Assembly (NCBI GenBank): GCA_016218905.1
Contig: JACRCS010000877.1
Location: forward strand, 1 to 23,585
DNA length: 23,585 bases
Source of the DNA: Deltaproteobacteria bacterium
Lineage (GTDB): Bacteria; Desulfobacterota_C; Deferrisomatia; Deferrisomatales; JACRMM01
Direction: 5' to 3'
A program made the translations under genes and the position numbers. Below, piece after piece: positions 14,809 to 22,064 of this stretch. The notes below the pieces were generated by a model. The model had not been told where the DNA came from. It did not search any database and saw only the letters and a list, made by a program, of their open reading frames with translations. The first letter of the stretch is position 1, and every line of letters begins with the position of its first letter.

Positions 14809-14947
14809 AAGGGCGTGATTACGGACCGCGACCTCGCCATCCGCGTGATCGCCAAGGGCAAGCCCGCACGAGAGCTGAAGGCCGCCGACGTGATGACGCC
14901 CGTCGCCATCATGGTCCACCCGGATACCGCGGCCGAAGAGGCGAGCA
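14809..14947 (+). pseudogene. CBS-domain protein fragment
   Basis: The frame from 14809 reads KGVITDRDLAIRVIAKGKPA followed by RELKAADVMTPVAIMVHPDT and AAEEA. GVITDRDLAIRV...VMT is the diagnostic link between the two halves of a CBS pair, seen in stand-alone stress-associated CBS proteins. Only about 45 of an expected 140 or so residues are present, with no start region and no second CBS half. Beyond AAEEA the frame continues into intergenic repeat material without similarity. It is a truncated fragment joined to a receiver-domain start on one side and to a DUF2442-like 23-mer on the other. Confidence 0.7.
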
Positions 14948-14970
14948 ATCCAGGCGAAGAACATCTCGTG
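14948..14970 (-). pseudogene. 23-nt copy of a DUF2442-gene segment (HEMFFAW)
   Basis: Positions 14948-14970 match 6017-6039 in 22 of 23 bases. In both places the minus strand encodes HEMFFAW followed by Met or Ile. The first site lies in the DUF2442-HTH antitoxin gene; here no flanking domain survives. It may be a micro-remnant of a related antitoxin gene, though chance cannot be excluded. Confidence 0.35.
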
Positions 14971-15009
14971 GAATGCCCTCTTCCCCGGACGTCTTCTTTC
15001 TTCTTCCCC

Positions 15010-15031
15010 CTCCCGACCGCGGGAGGGGTTT
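15010..15031. repeat. Strong GC hairpin of an intergenic repeat type
   Basis: cccctccc-gaccgc-gggagggg forms a perfect 8-bp stem and is followed by ttggggcgaggg. This ccctccc/gggaggg-tttggggcgaggg layout is familiar from dispersed palindromic intergenic repeats in many GC-rich genomes. No T-tract of use is present. Confidence 0.5.
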
Positions 15032-15174
15032 GGGGCGAGGGGGCGCCGGAGGCCCTCCGGGTTCCGGAGAGCGGGGGCCAGTGCTGCAGGTGGTGCGGGC
15101 ATTCATGCCCAGGATGGCACAGCAGGCCCCCTCGGGGGCCTTCCTCAAACGACCCGCTATGTGGGTTGGTACAC

Positions 15175-15399
15175 ATCTTCTCCGCAGCGGGGAGAGTAGC
15201 GAACTGGGACGCAACGTCCCCCTTGGGCCGTCCACATCTTCTCCGCAGCGGGGAGAGTAGCGAACTGGGACGCAACGTCCCCCTTGGGCCGTCTGGGCCG
15301 TCCATCTTCTCCGCAGCGGGGAGAGTAGCGAACTGGGACGCAACGTCCCCCTTGGGCCGTCGTAGCGAACTGGGACGCAACGTCCCCCTTGGGCCGTCC
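15175..15399. repeat. Tandem 59-bp double-hairpin repeats (three full copies, one partial)
   Basis: Full copies lie at 15175-15233, 15236-15294 and 15304-15362, all apparently identical; a 37-bp partial copy is at 15363-15399. A 9-bp piece of the unit end (tgggccgtc) is duplicated between copies 2 and 3. Each unit starts catcttctccgcagcgg and ends cccccttgggccgtc. It contains two hairpins: tctcc-gcagcgg-ggaga and the perfect gggacg-caa-cgtccc. On the minus strand the array begins exactly where the C1 peptidase frame loses its similarity. Spacing between copies is irregular, the units are not separated by unique spacers, and nothing cas-like is nearby, so this is not a CRISPR array. Confidence 0.85.
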
Positions 15400-15621
15400 G
15401 AGCCTTGAGGCGTCGATGTGCTTCTTGAACGCTCGAATCTCATAGTACTCGACAATCCCCGCCGCGGCGTGTGCCGTGCACGACCCGAGGAAGCCCTGGT
15501 TCTCGACGGCGGAGCAGAAGCGTCTCAGGTCTACGGGGCGGGGCAGGTTCGGAGCCTTCGGAAGGTTCACCCCTTCGAGCAGTTTCCTGATCTCGGAGGA
15601 GGAAAGTGCCTGGACGTTGAT
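15400..15621 (-). pseudogene. Truncated papain-family (C1A) cysteine peptidase
   Basis: The minus frame reads NVQALSSSEIRKLLEGVNLP, then RPVDLRRFCSAVENQGFLGS and CTAHAAAGIVEYYEIRAFKK, then HIDASRL. ENQGxLGSCTAHA is the active-site Gln-Cys region of bacterial C1A peptidases, and HIDASRL normally runs on into FLYK-type sequence. Here it is replaced directly by the 59-bp repeats at about 15400, so the catalytic His and Asn and some 200 residues are missing. The only ordinary start is GTG at 15570, with a weak ribosome binding site. Similarity-like sequence extends upstream to the stop of the receiver gene (15622-15624) in the same frame, where an ATC stands at the place an ATG might be expected. 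It is a dead fragment. Confidence 0.72.
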
Positions 15622-16053
15622 TTAGTCGCCAGGTGGCCGGTGAGCGTATCTTTGGAGGAGGCCCTCCAGACGCTTGCTCGATTCACGTGGGACCTCAAGC
15701 CTTAGCATCCTTTTAGTCTTCTGGAGCAGAGTCTCCCGATCAAATGGCTTGGTTACGTAGTCGTTCGCGCCGGCCCTGATGGCATCCAGAATCGTATACT
15801 TCTGTCTGTCAGTCGTGACCACCATGACGGGAACTGTATTGCCGCTCCCTCGAATTGCCTTTAGTACATCCAGACCGCCCATCGTCGGGAGATGCAGATC
15901 GAGAAATATACAAGCGTAGTCTTCGAAGCGAACAAGCTCGACAGCTCTTAAGCCATCAGACGCTTCGTGAAACGTCTCGATGCCGATCCCCTTAAGGTAG
16001 CTGCGTATTATTTTCCGCATTGTTTCGGAGTCTTCCACTATCAGGGCTTTCAT
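15622..16053 (-). CDS. CheY-like single-domain response regulator (143 aa)
   Basis: ATG 16053 is preceded by GGAGGT about 10 nt upstream. The protein is one receiver domain: MKALIVEDSETMRKII (acidic pocket E7/D8), FLDLHLPTMGG (phospho-acceptor D52), the VTT switch (T80/T81), and VTKPF (K102), then a 30-residue tail KRLEGLLQRYAHRPPGD with no output domain. It would act by protein contact or as a phosphate shuttle. It follows a paralogous receiver (16120-16518) by 66 bp on the same strand, so the two are probably co-transcribed. One of them may serve the nearby orphan kinases, but this is inference. The broken C1 peptidase lies directly downstream. Confidence 0.92.
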   Translation of the reverse strand: MKALIVEDSETMRKIIRSYLKGIGIETFHEASDGLRAVELVRFEDYACIFLDLHLPTMGGLDVLKAIRGSGNTVPVMVVTTDRQKYTILDAIRAGANDYVTKPFDRETLLQKTKRMLRLEVPRESSKRLEGLLQRYAHRPPGD

Positions 16054-16119
16054 GGCTCTACAGACCTCCGATCACCTCATATGACCTTTTCTCCTCATTA
16101 CCAAGCGTGCCGCTGTCCC

Positions 16120-16518
16120 TCAAACGAGGGCCGGGCTAGTGGTGCCGAGGGCTTCCGTTTCCATGCCCATCGCCTGCCTCGCTTTTCGCAGGAACGTTGC
16201 CTTGTCGAACGGCTTCTGGACGAAAGCACTCGCGCCGGCCTGGAAGGCTTGGGTGAGGAGCCGGACCGAGCTGTCCGAGGTGACCACCACCACGGGCGCC
16301 CGATTGCCGCTCCCTCGAATGGCCTTCAAGACCTCCAAGCCGTTCATCCCAGGCAGCGTGATGTCCAGGAACACGCAGCGGTACGGCTTTCGCGCGGCGA
16401 GCGCGACGGCATCAGGGCCGTCCTGGGCCTCATCGACGTTTCGCAAGCCGACCTCAGCCAGGTGATTGGCGATGAGCTTGCGCATGGTGGCGGAGTCGTC
16501 AACTATCAGGATGGGCAT
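16120..16518 (-). CDS. CheY-like single-domain response regulator, paralogue (132 aa)
   Basis: The start is ATG 16518 (MPILIVDDSATMRKLIANHL) with a purine run (gggggggatc) as a plausible ribosome binding site; the longer open frame upstream has no similarity. Receiver residues are D7/D8, D52 in FLDITLPGMNG, T80 in VVVTSD and K102 in VQKPF. It shares LEVLKAIRGSGN-type sequence with the downstream receiver (LDVLKAIRGSGN), so the pair arose by duplication. There is no output domain. It is the first gene of a two-gene minus-strand unit and is divergent from the YfhO-like gene across a 238-bp spacer. Confidence 0.92.
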   Translation of the reverse strand: MPILIVDDSATMRKLIANHLAEVGLRNVDEAQDGPDAVALAARKPYRCVFLDITLPGMNGLEVLKAIRGSGNRAPVVVVTSDSSVRLLTQAFQAGASAFVQKPFDKATFLRKARQAMGMETEALGTTSPALV

Positions 16519-16756
16519 TGGCTGATCCCCCCCCTCGACGAGCAAGAAGATCTCCAAAATCTTTATCGACCACAAGACGCCGGAAAACAGGGGCCGCGAG
16601 AAAATATTGCCGGAGCGCGCAACAAGTTGTATGAGCGGCGCTTCGAGTACGTGCTTCGGGGCACCATCGGACCTGGGCAGGCTTCCGTGCCGAGAGCGAT
16701 GAGGCGCCCAGTCCGACGGGGCGCGCGTAAACGTCAACTTCTGCGGGAAAGAAGGC
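16519..16756. promoter_or_regulatory. Divergent intergenic region between the receiver pair and the YfhO-like gene
   Basis: The region must hold two promoters facing outward. It has AT-rich pockets (around 16550-16570 and 16600-16630, including aaaatattg) in GC-rich surroundings, but I cannot assign -35/-10 pairs with confidence. No gene is seen. Confidence 0.35.
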
Positions 16757-19174
16757 ATGCGGGTTTTCGCCAGACCCCCTGAGCGCGGCGACGCACACGA
16801 CGGCGGCGAGCATCGGCTGGGCCCGAACACTCCGACGGTCCGCAGTTGGTGCGTCTCCTTGGTGTGCGTTGCCGTGGCCTGCGCCGCGCCGCTGCTCTGG
16901 ATCCTCGGAGCGGGGCACACGTTGGTTTGGCGGGATACCGTGCGGCTCTTCGGGCCCTTGCGCGGCCTCGTCGTGGAAGCGCTTCGGGCGCTTCACCTGC
17001 CTCTGTGGAATCCCCATGAGGCTTTTGGGCTGCCGCTCTTCGCGCAGATGATTCACGGCGTGCTCCATCCGGTCTCCATCGTCGCGGCGTTTTTGGCGCC
17101 GGGAGCCGGCATGGACGTCTTCATCGTAGCCTACGTGGTCCTGGCAGGGCTCGGAACGACGGTGCTGGCCGGTGCTCTGGGAGCTTCGCCGGCCGGGGCC
17201 GCACTCGCGGGCGTGGGCTTCGGTCTTTCCGGGTACGTGCTGAGCATGAGCGGCATCCTGACCTACCTGGCTGCCGCCGCGACCGCCCCCTGGACCGTGG
17301 CGGCCCTCTGCTTCACCAGTTCCAGAAGAAGCCTCTGGGGACTGGCCGTGGGTGGGTTTTCGGTCGCCAGCCTACACTTCGCCGGCGATCCGCAGTGGAC
17401 GCTGCTGGCTCTCCTGATCGGGCTCGCGCTCTCCCTGGAGCAAAACGGAAAATCCGGTTCCCCCTGGGCCCTGAGCGCGCTTGTCTTGGGGACCTCGATC
17501 GCCGCGGTTCAACTCGTGCCCAGTTGGGTCTACATGAGAGCCACGGAGAGGGCGCTCGGGTTGGATCCGACGGAGCGCATGTCGTGGGCCCTGGCCCCCG
17601 TTCGCGCCCTAGAGTTCGTGGCTCCGGGGTTCTTTGCCGGTCACCTCGGAGCGGCGCCGGACGCCCCGGTGTTCAAATGGCTCGGCGGGGTCGTCCGGCA
17701 GGGCTACTCCCTCCCGTTCGCCGCGAGCGTCTTCCTGGGGGTCGCGCTGATCGTCTTCGCCTGGAACGGGATGAGATCGCGGACCGGCGCCCTCTTGGGC
17801 CTCGCAGCCGGGGTGTCCCTCTGGCTCGCCCTTGGCTACCACGCCGGCGCGGACCAACTCCTCCATCGCGTTCCGATCTGGGGATCTTTTCGCTACGCCG
17901 AAAAGATGATGGGACCTGTGACGCTCTGCTTGGCGCTCTTGGCCGGGTTCGGGTGCGACCGACTTGCTCGCGTCGAGGATCGCCGTCTCCGGATCCTCGC
18001 GTCTGCCTCGGCCGGCCTCGGCGTGTGTGCCCTGGCCTTGGCTCGTTGGCCCGGCGTTTCGGCAATGGTGCCCTCCGGCGCGCCTCCCAGGGCCGTGCTG
18101 GAGGCCGGCAACAACCTCGTCCCGGGCTTGCTCCACGCGACTGCGGCCGCCGGAGCTCTCTGCCTCCTGGCCTTCGGTAGGCGCTTCCCGGTTGTCCACC
18201 GCCATTTCCGGCTTCTTGCGGCTTTGATCGTCTTCCTGGAGTCGGCAGCCGCGGCGCCGTTCGCGCTGCACGTCGGTGAGCGCGGCGTCGTGGGCAGCTT
18301 GCCCCTCCGACGCGAGCAGCCAGAGAAGCCGGTGCGGATCCTGACTCCCTCCGATCAAGGTGTCCATTTCACCCGGGCCGACCTGGACCACTTGGACGGG
18401 ATCGTCGACCTCTTTTCGCGCATGGGCGTCGCCTCCTACAACGTACACTCTCGCATCGACCAACTCGATGGCTACTCGGGAGTTCTGCCGCTGCAATTCA
18501 GGTTGTTCGCACGCCTCTTCAGCGAAACGCTGGGACCCGCGCAGTGGGTCGCCCACAGAAGATACGCCGTAACGCACGTCGTACTGGATCAATCCGCAGA
18601 CGGGAGCGAGACTCAAGCAGAGGCCGCACTCGCCGGGGCAAGGCTGGTTTCCGGTGACGACCAGCGTGGAATCACGGTCTGGGAGGTTCCCCACAGAGCC
18701 TGGGCTTCCTTCGCGACGAGAGTTGTACGGGCCGCGAGCCAGGAACAGGCCCTCATCACCGTCGCCGCTGCCGAGCGGTCGGGCGACCCGGCGGCCGTCC
18801 TCGAGACCGGCACGCCCTTCGGAAGCGCGGCAGGCACCGTCGCCCGGATCGAGCGAGCCCCCAATCGGGTCCGGATCGAGGCCGAGGCAGCGGGTGACGC
18901 CCTCCTCGTCGTGAACGATACGTTCTGGCCCGGTTGGATCGCGAGGATCGACGGAAGCGCGGTGCCCCTCTGGCGGGCGGACGGCCTCGTCCGAGCCGTC
19001 CCGTGGCCGCCCGGCCGTCACGTCTTGGAGATGCGGTACGAGCCGCCGGAGGTGCGGACGGGGCTTCGGCTCACCGGTCTGGGTTTGGGGGGCGCAGTCG
19101 TGCTCCTCATCGGCGGAGCCGTTCGGCGAGGGGGAGAGGCGAAGGGGGGTCGCGCCGCGCGGCGGAGCTCGTGA
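16757..19174 (+). CDS. YfhO-like polytopic membrane protein (805 aa)
   Basis: ATG 16757 follows an aagaagg ribosome binding site. A first membrane span (SWCVSLVCVAVACAAPLLWI, about residues 30-50) is followed by LVWRDTVRLFGPLRGLVVEA and LPLWNPHEAFGLPLFAQ. The W(R)D and LWNP-G-PL signatures are typical of YfhO/GT-C-like membrane proteins. About ten more hydrophobic helices follow to residue ~500. The soluble C-terminal part ends with LVVNDTFWPGWIARIDGSAV, ADGLVRAVPWPPGRHVLEMR and a final hydrophobic helix plus basic tail, as in YfhO. Family members are linked to cell-envelope polysaccharide or lipoteichoic-acid glycosylation; the substrate here is unknown. The length fits the family. The gene is divergent from the receiver pair and may be followed in operon by the secreted protein 203 bp downstream. 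Confidence 0.83.
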   Translation: MRVFARPPERGDAHDGGEHRLGPNTPTVRSWCVSLVCVAVACAAPLLWILGAGHTLVWRDTVRLFGPLRGLVVEALRALHLPLWNPHEAFGLPLFAQMIHGVLHPVSIVAAFLAPGAGMDVFIVAYVVLAGLGTTVLAGALGASPAGAALAGVGFGLSGYVLSMSGILTYLAAAATAPWTVAALCFTSSRRSLWGLAVGGFSVASLHFAGDPQWTLLALLIGLALSLEQNGKSGSPWALSALVLGTSIAAVQLVPSWVYMRATERALGLDPTERMSWALAPVRALEFVAPGFFAGHLGAAPDAPVFKWLGGVVRQGYSLPFAASVFLGVALIVFAWNGMRSRTGALLGLAAGVSLWLALGYHAGADQLLHRVPIWGSFRYAEKMMGPVTLCLALLAGFGCDRLARVEDRRLRILASASAGLGVCALALARWPGVSAMVPSGAPPRAVLEAGNNLVPGLLHATAAAGALCLLAFGRRFPVVHRHFRLLAALIVFLESAAAAPFALHVGERGVVGSLPLRREQPEKPVRILTPSDQGVHFTRADLDHLDGIVDLFSRMGVASYNVHSRIDQLDGYSGVLPLQFRLFARLFSETLGPAQWVAHRRYAVTHVVLDQSADGSETQAEAALAGARLVSGDDQRGITVWEVPHRAWASFATRVVRAASQEQALITVAAAERSGDPAAVLETGTPFGSAAGTVARIERAPNRVRIEAEAAGDALLVVNDTFWPGWIARIDGSAVPLWRADGLVRAVPWPPGRHVLEMRYEPPEVRTGLRLTGLGLGGAVVLLIGGAVRRGGEAKGGRAARRSS

Positions 19175-19198
19175 CGGCCGCCGAGGTGTGCTACCCAC

Positions 19199-19220
19199 CG
19201 GTGCAGGCTTCGCCTGCCGG
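19199..19220. repeat. Hairpin after the YfhO-like gene
   Basis: gcaggc-ttc-gcctgc (19203-19217), extended by ccgg/cgg on the outside with one bulged base, forms a stable stem 29 bp after the stop. No T-tract follows, so I cannot call it an intrinsic terminator. The rest of the 203-bp gap is GC-rich with further small hairpins (gcgcctacgccgcc). Confidence 0.45.
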
Positions 19221-19377
19221 CAGAGTGCCGCCGGCGCAGGGGGAGGGCGCACCCGGCGGGCTTCCTAGGACGACGGCGCCTACGCCGCCGGCTTCCGGCA
19301 CGATCCGCTTTCCGGTACTCTGGGCGCTTCCGGGGACTGAGACCGGAAGAGAGCAGCAACTTTGGAGGTTGGCTCGC

Positions 19378-20301
19378 ATGATCACTGTCACGAGTAGGCG
19401 GGCCGCAGCTTCGCTCGTGGTCTTGGCTCTGATCGCTCGCGTACCGGTCCTCGCCGCCGAGCCCGAGACGGGCGGCGCGGCGGCGGCCGAGGCCGTCGAG
19501 TCGGTCCAGCAGTTCGCGGACGAGAACGCGCGGCTTCTGGAGCGGCTCCGGCTGCTCGAGGCCTCTTCCATCAGCCGGGAGGAGCTCCTCCGGAGGAACC
19601 TGACGCGGCTTCGCGCCGTCGCGCAGGACGTTCAGGCGCAGCGCCAACCGATGGCCGACTTCGAGGGGCACGTCCGCTGGATGTCCGGGAGCCTCTCGAG
19701 CTACTCGAAGTACATCGAGGCCGGTTCCGCCGCGGCCTCCCTCGCCAAGTACCTTCCGATCCCCTACGCCGGCCAGGCGGGGGTGTTCGCCAAGTTCGTG
19801 GCGCACTTCGCCCTGTCCCTCAACGCGACGTCGAACGCGATCACGAACTACCTGGCGACGTCGCAGCAGTTCGTCAACCGAGTCAACGGGATCGACGCCT
19901 CGAAGCCTCTGGATACCAAAGAGATCGCGGAGCTCGGACGGTTTGCCGACGAGCGCCTGCTGGCCGACACGGCAGACGTCCAGGCGAAGCTCACCACGAT
20001 CTCGGAGCTCTCCGCCTCGACGCTCGCCTTCCTGGAGGCGATGAACCAGTACCTCGGCTCCGCCGGCGAGTATTGGAACAAGACGAAGCAGTTCGTGACC
20101 CGGAAGGAACCGGACCCCAACGACAAGAGCTACCTCTCGGAGGCAGCCGGAGGGCTCAGGGCCCAGGCCGCTTCGTTCAACGCGAAGCTCCGGCTCTTCG
20201 ATGAGGTGGCCAGGAAAGAGGCGCCGGTGGTCAAGTCGCTCGGTGCCTTCGACGAGCTGATCCGCGAGCTCGACGGCCGCCGGATCGCCAAGGCGCCGTA
20301 G
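19378..20301 (+). CDS. Secreted helical protein of unknown function (307 aa)
   Basis: I take ATG 19378, with GGAGG 10 nt upstream, rather than the long in-frame extension into the YfhO-like gene. A Sec signal peptide is clear: MITVTSRRAAASLVVLALIA then RVPVLAA before EPETGG. The mature protein is predicted almost all helical: heptad-like ENARLLERLRLLEASSISRE and RRNLTRLRAVAQDVQAQRQP, then a hydrophobic central stretch (SAAASLAKYLPIPYAGQAGV to VAHFALSLN, about residues 120-150), then more charged helices to FDELIRELDGRRIAKAP. I do not recognise a family. A helical bundle with a central hydrophobic hairpin occurs in some pore-forming proteins and also in plain periplasmic scaffolds; neither is shown. 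It has no Cys residues in the mature part. Confidence 0.8.
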   Translation: MITVTSRRAAASLVVLALIARVPVLAAEPETGGAAAAEAVESVQQFADENARLLERLRLLEASSISREELLRRNLTRLRAVAQDVQAQRQPMADFEGHVRWMSGSLSSYSKYIEAGSAAASLAKYLPIPYAGQAGVFAKFVAHFALSLNATSNAITNYLATSQQFVNRVNGIDASKPLDTKEIAELGRFADERLLADTADVQAKLTTISELSASTLAFLEAMNQYLGSAGEYWNKTKQFVTRKEPDPNDKSYLSEAAGGLRAQAASFNAKLRLFDEVARKEAPVVKSLGAFDELIRELDGRRIAKAP

Positions 20302-20400
20302 GAGGCGGCCAGCGAAAGATCCCGTAGCTGCCGGGAAAGGGAGGCGGAGTTAACCCAAAGGGTCTTCAGGTCGCTTCGTCCGCTTCGCTGCTGCTTCCTA

Positions 20401-20416
20401 CGGCACGAAAATGGCA
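20401..20416 (+). promoter_or_regulatory. Sigma54-like promoter before the enhancer-binding activator
   Basis: cGGCACG-aaaa-TgGCA matches TGGCACG-N4-TTGCW at 10 of 12 scored positions, with the essential GG (-24) and GC (-12) at correct spacing. Transcription would start near 20427, about 50 nt before the ATG. No copy of the ctggtcag dyad found downstream is present upstream of it. Confidence 0.5.
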
Positions 20417-20477
20417 AGCTGCCGAGCAAGCGCATGTCGGACCCGACGGCGGCCGGCCTTTCCCCCGGAGAACGAGC

Positions 20478-21926
20478 ATGGCGACTACCGCGCAAAGCCG
20501 AGACGAGTCGATCCGGAAGCTTTCGGAGAAGATCGCCCGACTCGAGGAGCAGAACCGGGATCTCCTGGGGATGATCGAGAACTCCTATGATGCGATGGCC
20601 ATCATCGACGGGGAAGGGCGACTGATCCTCCTCAACCCCGCCGTCGAGCGCACCATGGGGTTGAAGAACGCCGAGATCATCGGAAGAAAGGTCTCCGACC
20701 TGATCAAGGAGGGGATCATCGACAACGCGACCTCCGTCAAGATCTTGGAGACCGGCGTCCCCAGCAGCGTGATCATCAATACGTTCGCGGGGAAACAGGT
20801 GCTGAGCACCGGTACGCCGGCCTTCGATGCGGAGGGGAAGGTCCACAGGATCTACTGCAATCTCCGGGACGTCACGGGCCTCAACCAGCTCAAGGAGAAG
20901 TTCGAACAGTCCCAGAAGCTGCTGTCGAAGTATCTCCTCGAGCTGAACGAGGTGAAGCAATACCAGACGCGGCTGAAGAACTTCGTCGCCCATCACCCGA
21001 GGATGCGGCAGGTCGTGGAGACGGCATACCGGATGGGTCGGGTCGACGCGACGGTCCTGCTACTGGGCGAGTCGGGCGTCGGGAAGGAGGTCGTCGCCCG
21101 CATGATCCACGAAGCGAGCCCGCGCTCCGAGACGGGAAGCTTCGTCAAGATCAACTGCGGGGCCATCCCCGGCGAGCTGCTCGAGTCCGAGCTCTTCGGC
21201 TACGAGGCCGGGGCGTTCTCCGGGGCCAGCAAGGATGGCAAGCCCGGATACTTTGTCATCGCCGACAAGGGCACGCTCTTCCTGGACGAGATCGGCGACA
21301 TGCCCGTGTCCCTCCAGGTGAAGCTCCTCGCCGCCATTCAGGACCAGGAGGTGACGCGGCTCGGGGGGACCAAGCCGACGAAGGTGGACGTCCGGATCGT
21401 CGCAGCCACGAACCGGGACCTGGAACAGAGAGTGCAGACCGGTCACTTCCGGGAGGACCTCTTCTACCGGCTGAACGTCGTCCCGCTCCACATCCCGCCG
21501 TTGAGGGAGCGGAAGGAAGACGTTCCGTTCCTGCTCCTGCACTTCCTTGACAAGTACAACAAGAAGTACGGCCAGAGCCACAGGTTGGGCAACGAAGTGG
21601 TCGAGGTGCTCGGTTCCTATCCGTGGCCGGGGAACGTCAGGGAGCTCTCCAACTTGATCGAACACCTCGTCGTGCTGACCGATGACAAGACCATTGGCGT
21701 CGAACACGTGCCCTCCAAGTACCTCCCGAGCGCCGAAGGGGACCGGGAAGAGCCGCTCGGGACGTCGCTCTCCCTCTCCGAGGAGTTGGAGAGATATGAG
21801 AACGTGGTGATCAAGCGCGTGCTCTCGCGCGCAAAGACGCTCGAAGAGGCCGCCCACCGGCTGGGCGTCAGCCTGTCGACGCTCACGCGGCGCCTGAGGC
21901 GGAGCAGAGCTGCCTGTCAAAAGTGA
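20478..21926 (+). CDS. Sigma54-dependent transcriptional activator, PAS-AAA+-HTH (482 aa)
   Basis: ATG 20478 follows cccccggag. Domains: coiled N-terminus (IRKLSEKIARLEEQNRDLL), PAS (about 27-135, MIENSYDAMAIIDGEGRLIL), coiled linker, AAA+ core (about 170-400) and a Fis-type HTH (about 453-474, TLEEAAHRLGVSLSTLTRRLR). The core has Walker A GESGVGK (197-203), FLDEIGDMP (D270/E271), the ATNRDLEQ and FREDLFYRLNVVPL blocks, and SYPWPGNVRELSNLIEHLV. The sigma54-contacting loop reads GAFSGA (245-250) rather than the usual GAFTGA. Thr-to-Ser keeps the hydroxyl and is probably functional, but it is notable. With a PAS sensor instead of a receiver, it likely responds to a small ligand or redox state. 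The adjacent dyad and sigma54 promoter point to the binding-protein gene as its target. Confidence 0.94.
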   Translation: MATTAQSRDESIRKLSEKIARLEEQNRDLLGMIENSYDAMAIIDGEGRLILLNPAVERTMGLKNAEIIGRKVSDLIKEGIIDNATSVKILETGVPSSVIINTFAGKQVLSTGTPAFDAEGKVHRIYCNLRDVTGLNQLKEKFEQSQKLLSKYLLELNEVKQYQTRLKNFVAHHPRMRQVVETAYRMGRVDATVLLLGESGVGKEVVARMIHEASPRSETGSFVKINCGAIPGELLESELFGYEAGAFSGASKDGKPGYFVIADKGTLFLDEIGDMPVSLQVKLLAAIQDQEVTRLGGTKPTKVDVRIVAATNRDLEQRVQTGHFREDLFYRLNVVPLHIPPLRERKEDVPFLLLHFLDKYNKKYGQSHRLGNEVVEVLGSYPWPGNVRELSNLIEHLVVLTDDKTIGVEHVPSKYLPSAEGDREEPLGTSLSLSEELERYENVVIKRVLSRAKTLEEAAHRLGVSLSTLTRRLRRSRAACQK

Positions 21927-21977
21927 CCATCTGATTTCCCCGATTTCCCGCTATTTCCTCGAGAGCCGCGCCTGGGT

Positions 21978-21995
21978 CTGGTCAGTTCTGACCAG
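21978..21995. promoter_or_regulatory. Perfect 18-bp dyad, probable upstream activating site
   Basis: ctggtcag-tt-ctgaccag is perfectly symmetric and centred about 88 bp upstream of the predicted sigma54 start site. That is the usual place and form of an enhancer-binding protein site. The activator gene ends 51 bp upstream. Confidence 0.72.
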
Positions 21996-22048
21996 CCTTC
22001 CTTTCACCTGCTCCGGCGCCTGGCTTTAGAACAGGGTTTTCTGGACTC

Positions 22049-22064
22049 TGGCACGTCCATTGCT
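22049..22064 (+). promoter_or_regulatory. Consensus sigma54 (-24/-12) promoter
   Basis: TGGCACG-tcca-TTGCT matches the TGGCACG-N4-TTGCW consensus at every defined position. GG at 22050-22051 and GC at 22062-22063 have the required spacing. The start site would be near 22075, leaving a leader of about 145 nt before the binding-protein ATG. Confidence 0.92.

Noticed and set aside
15175..15399. CRISPR array
   Set aside because: The copies abut with 2-9 bp between them, there are no unique spacers, and no cas-like genes are present; this is a tandem palindromic repeat.
17609..19252. 547-residue minus-strand frame
   Set aside because: It is antisense to the YfhO-like gene and has no motif.
19295..19315. 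Possible sigma54 promoter (cggcacgatccgcttt) before the secreted protein
   Set aside because: The -12 GC is two bases too close to the -24 GG, which sigma54 does not tolerate.
18934..19377. In-frame N-terminal extension of the secreted protein
   Set aside because: It overlaps the YfhO-like gene, is rich in Arg and Pro, and would bury the clear signal peptide and ribosome binding site at 19378.
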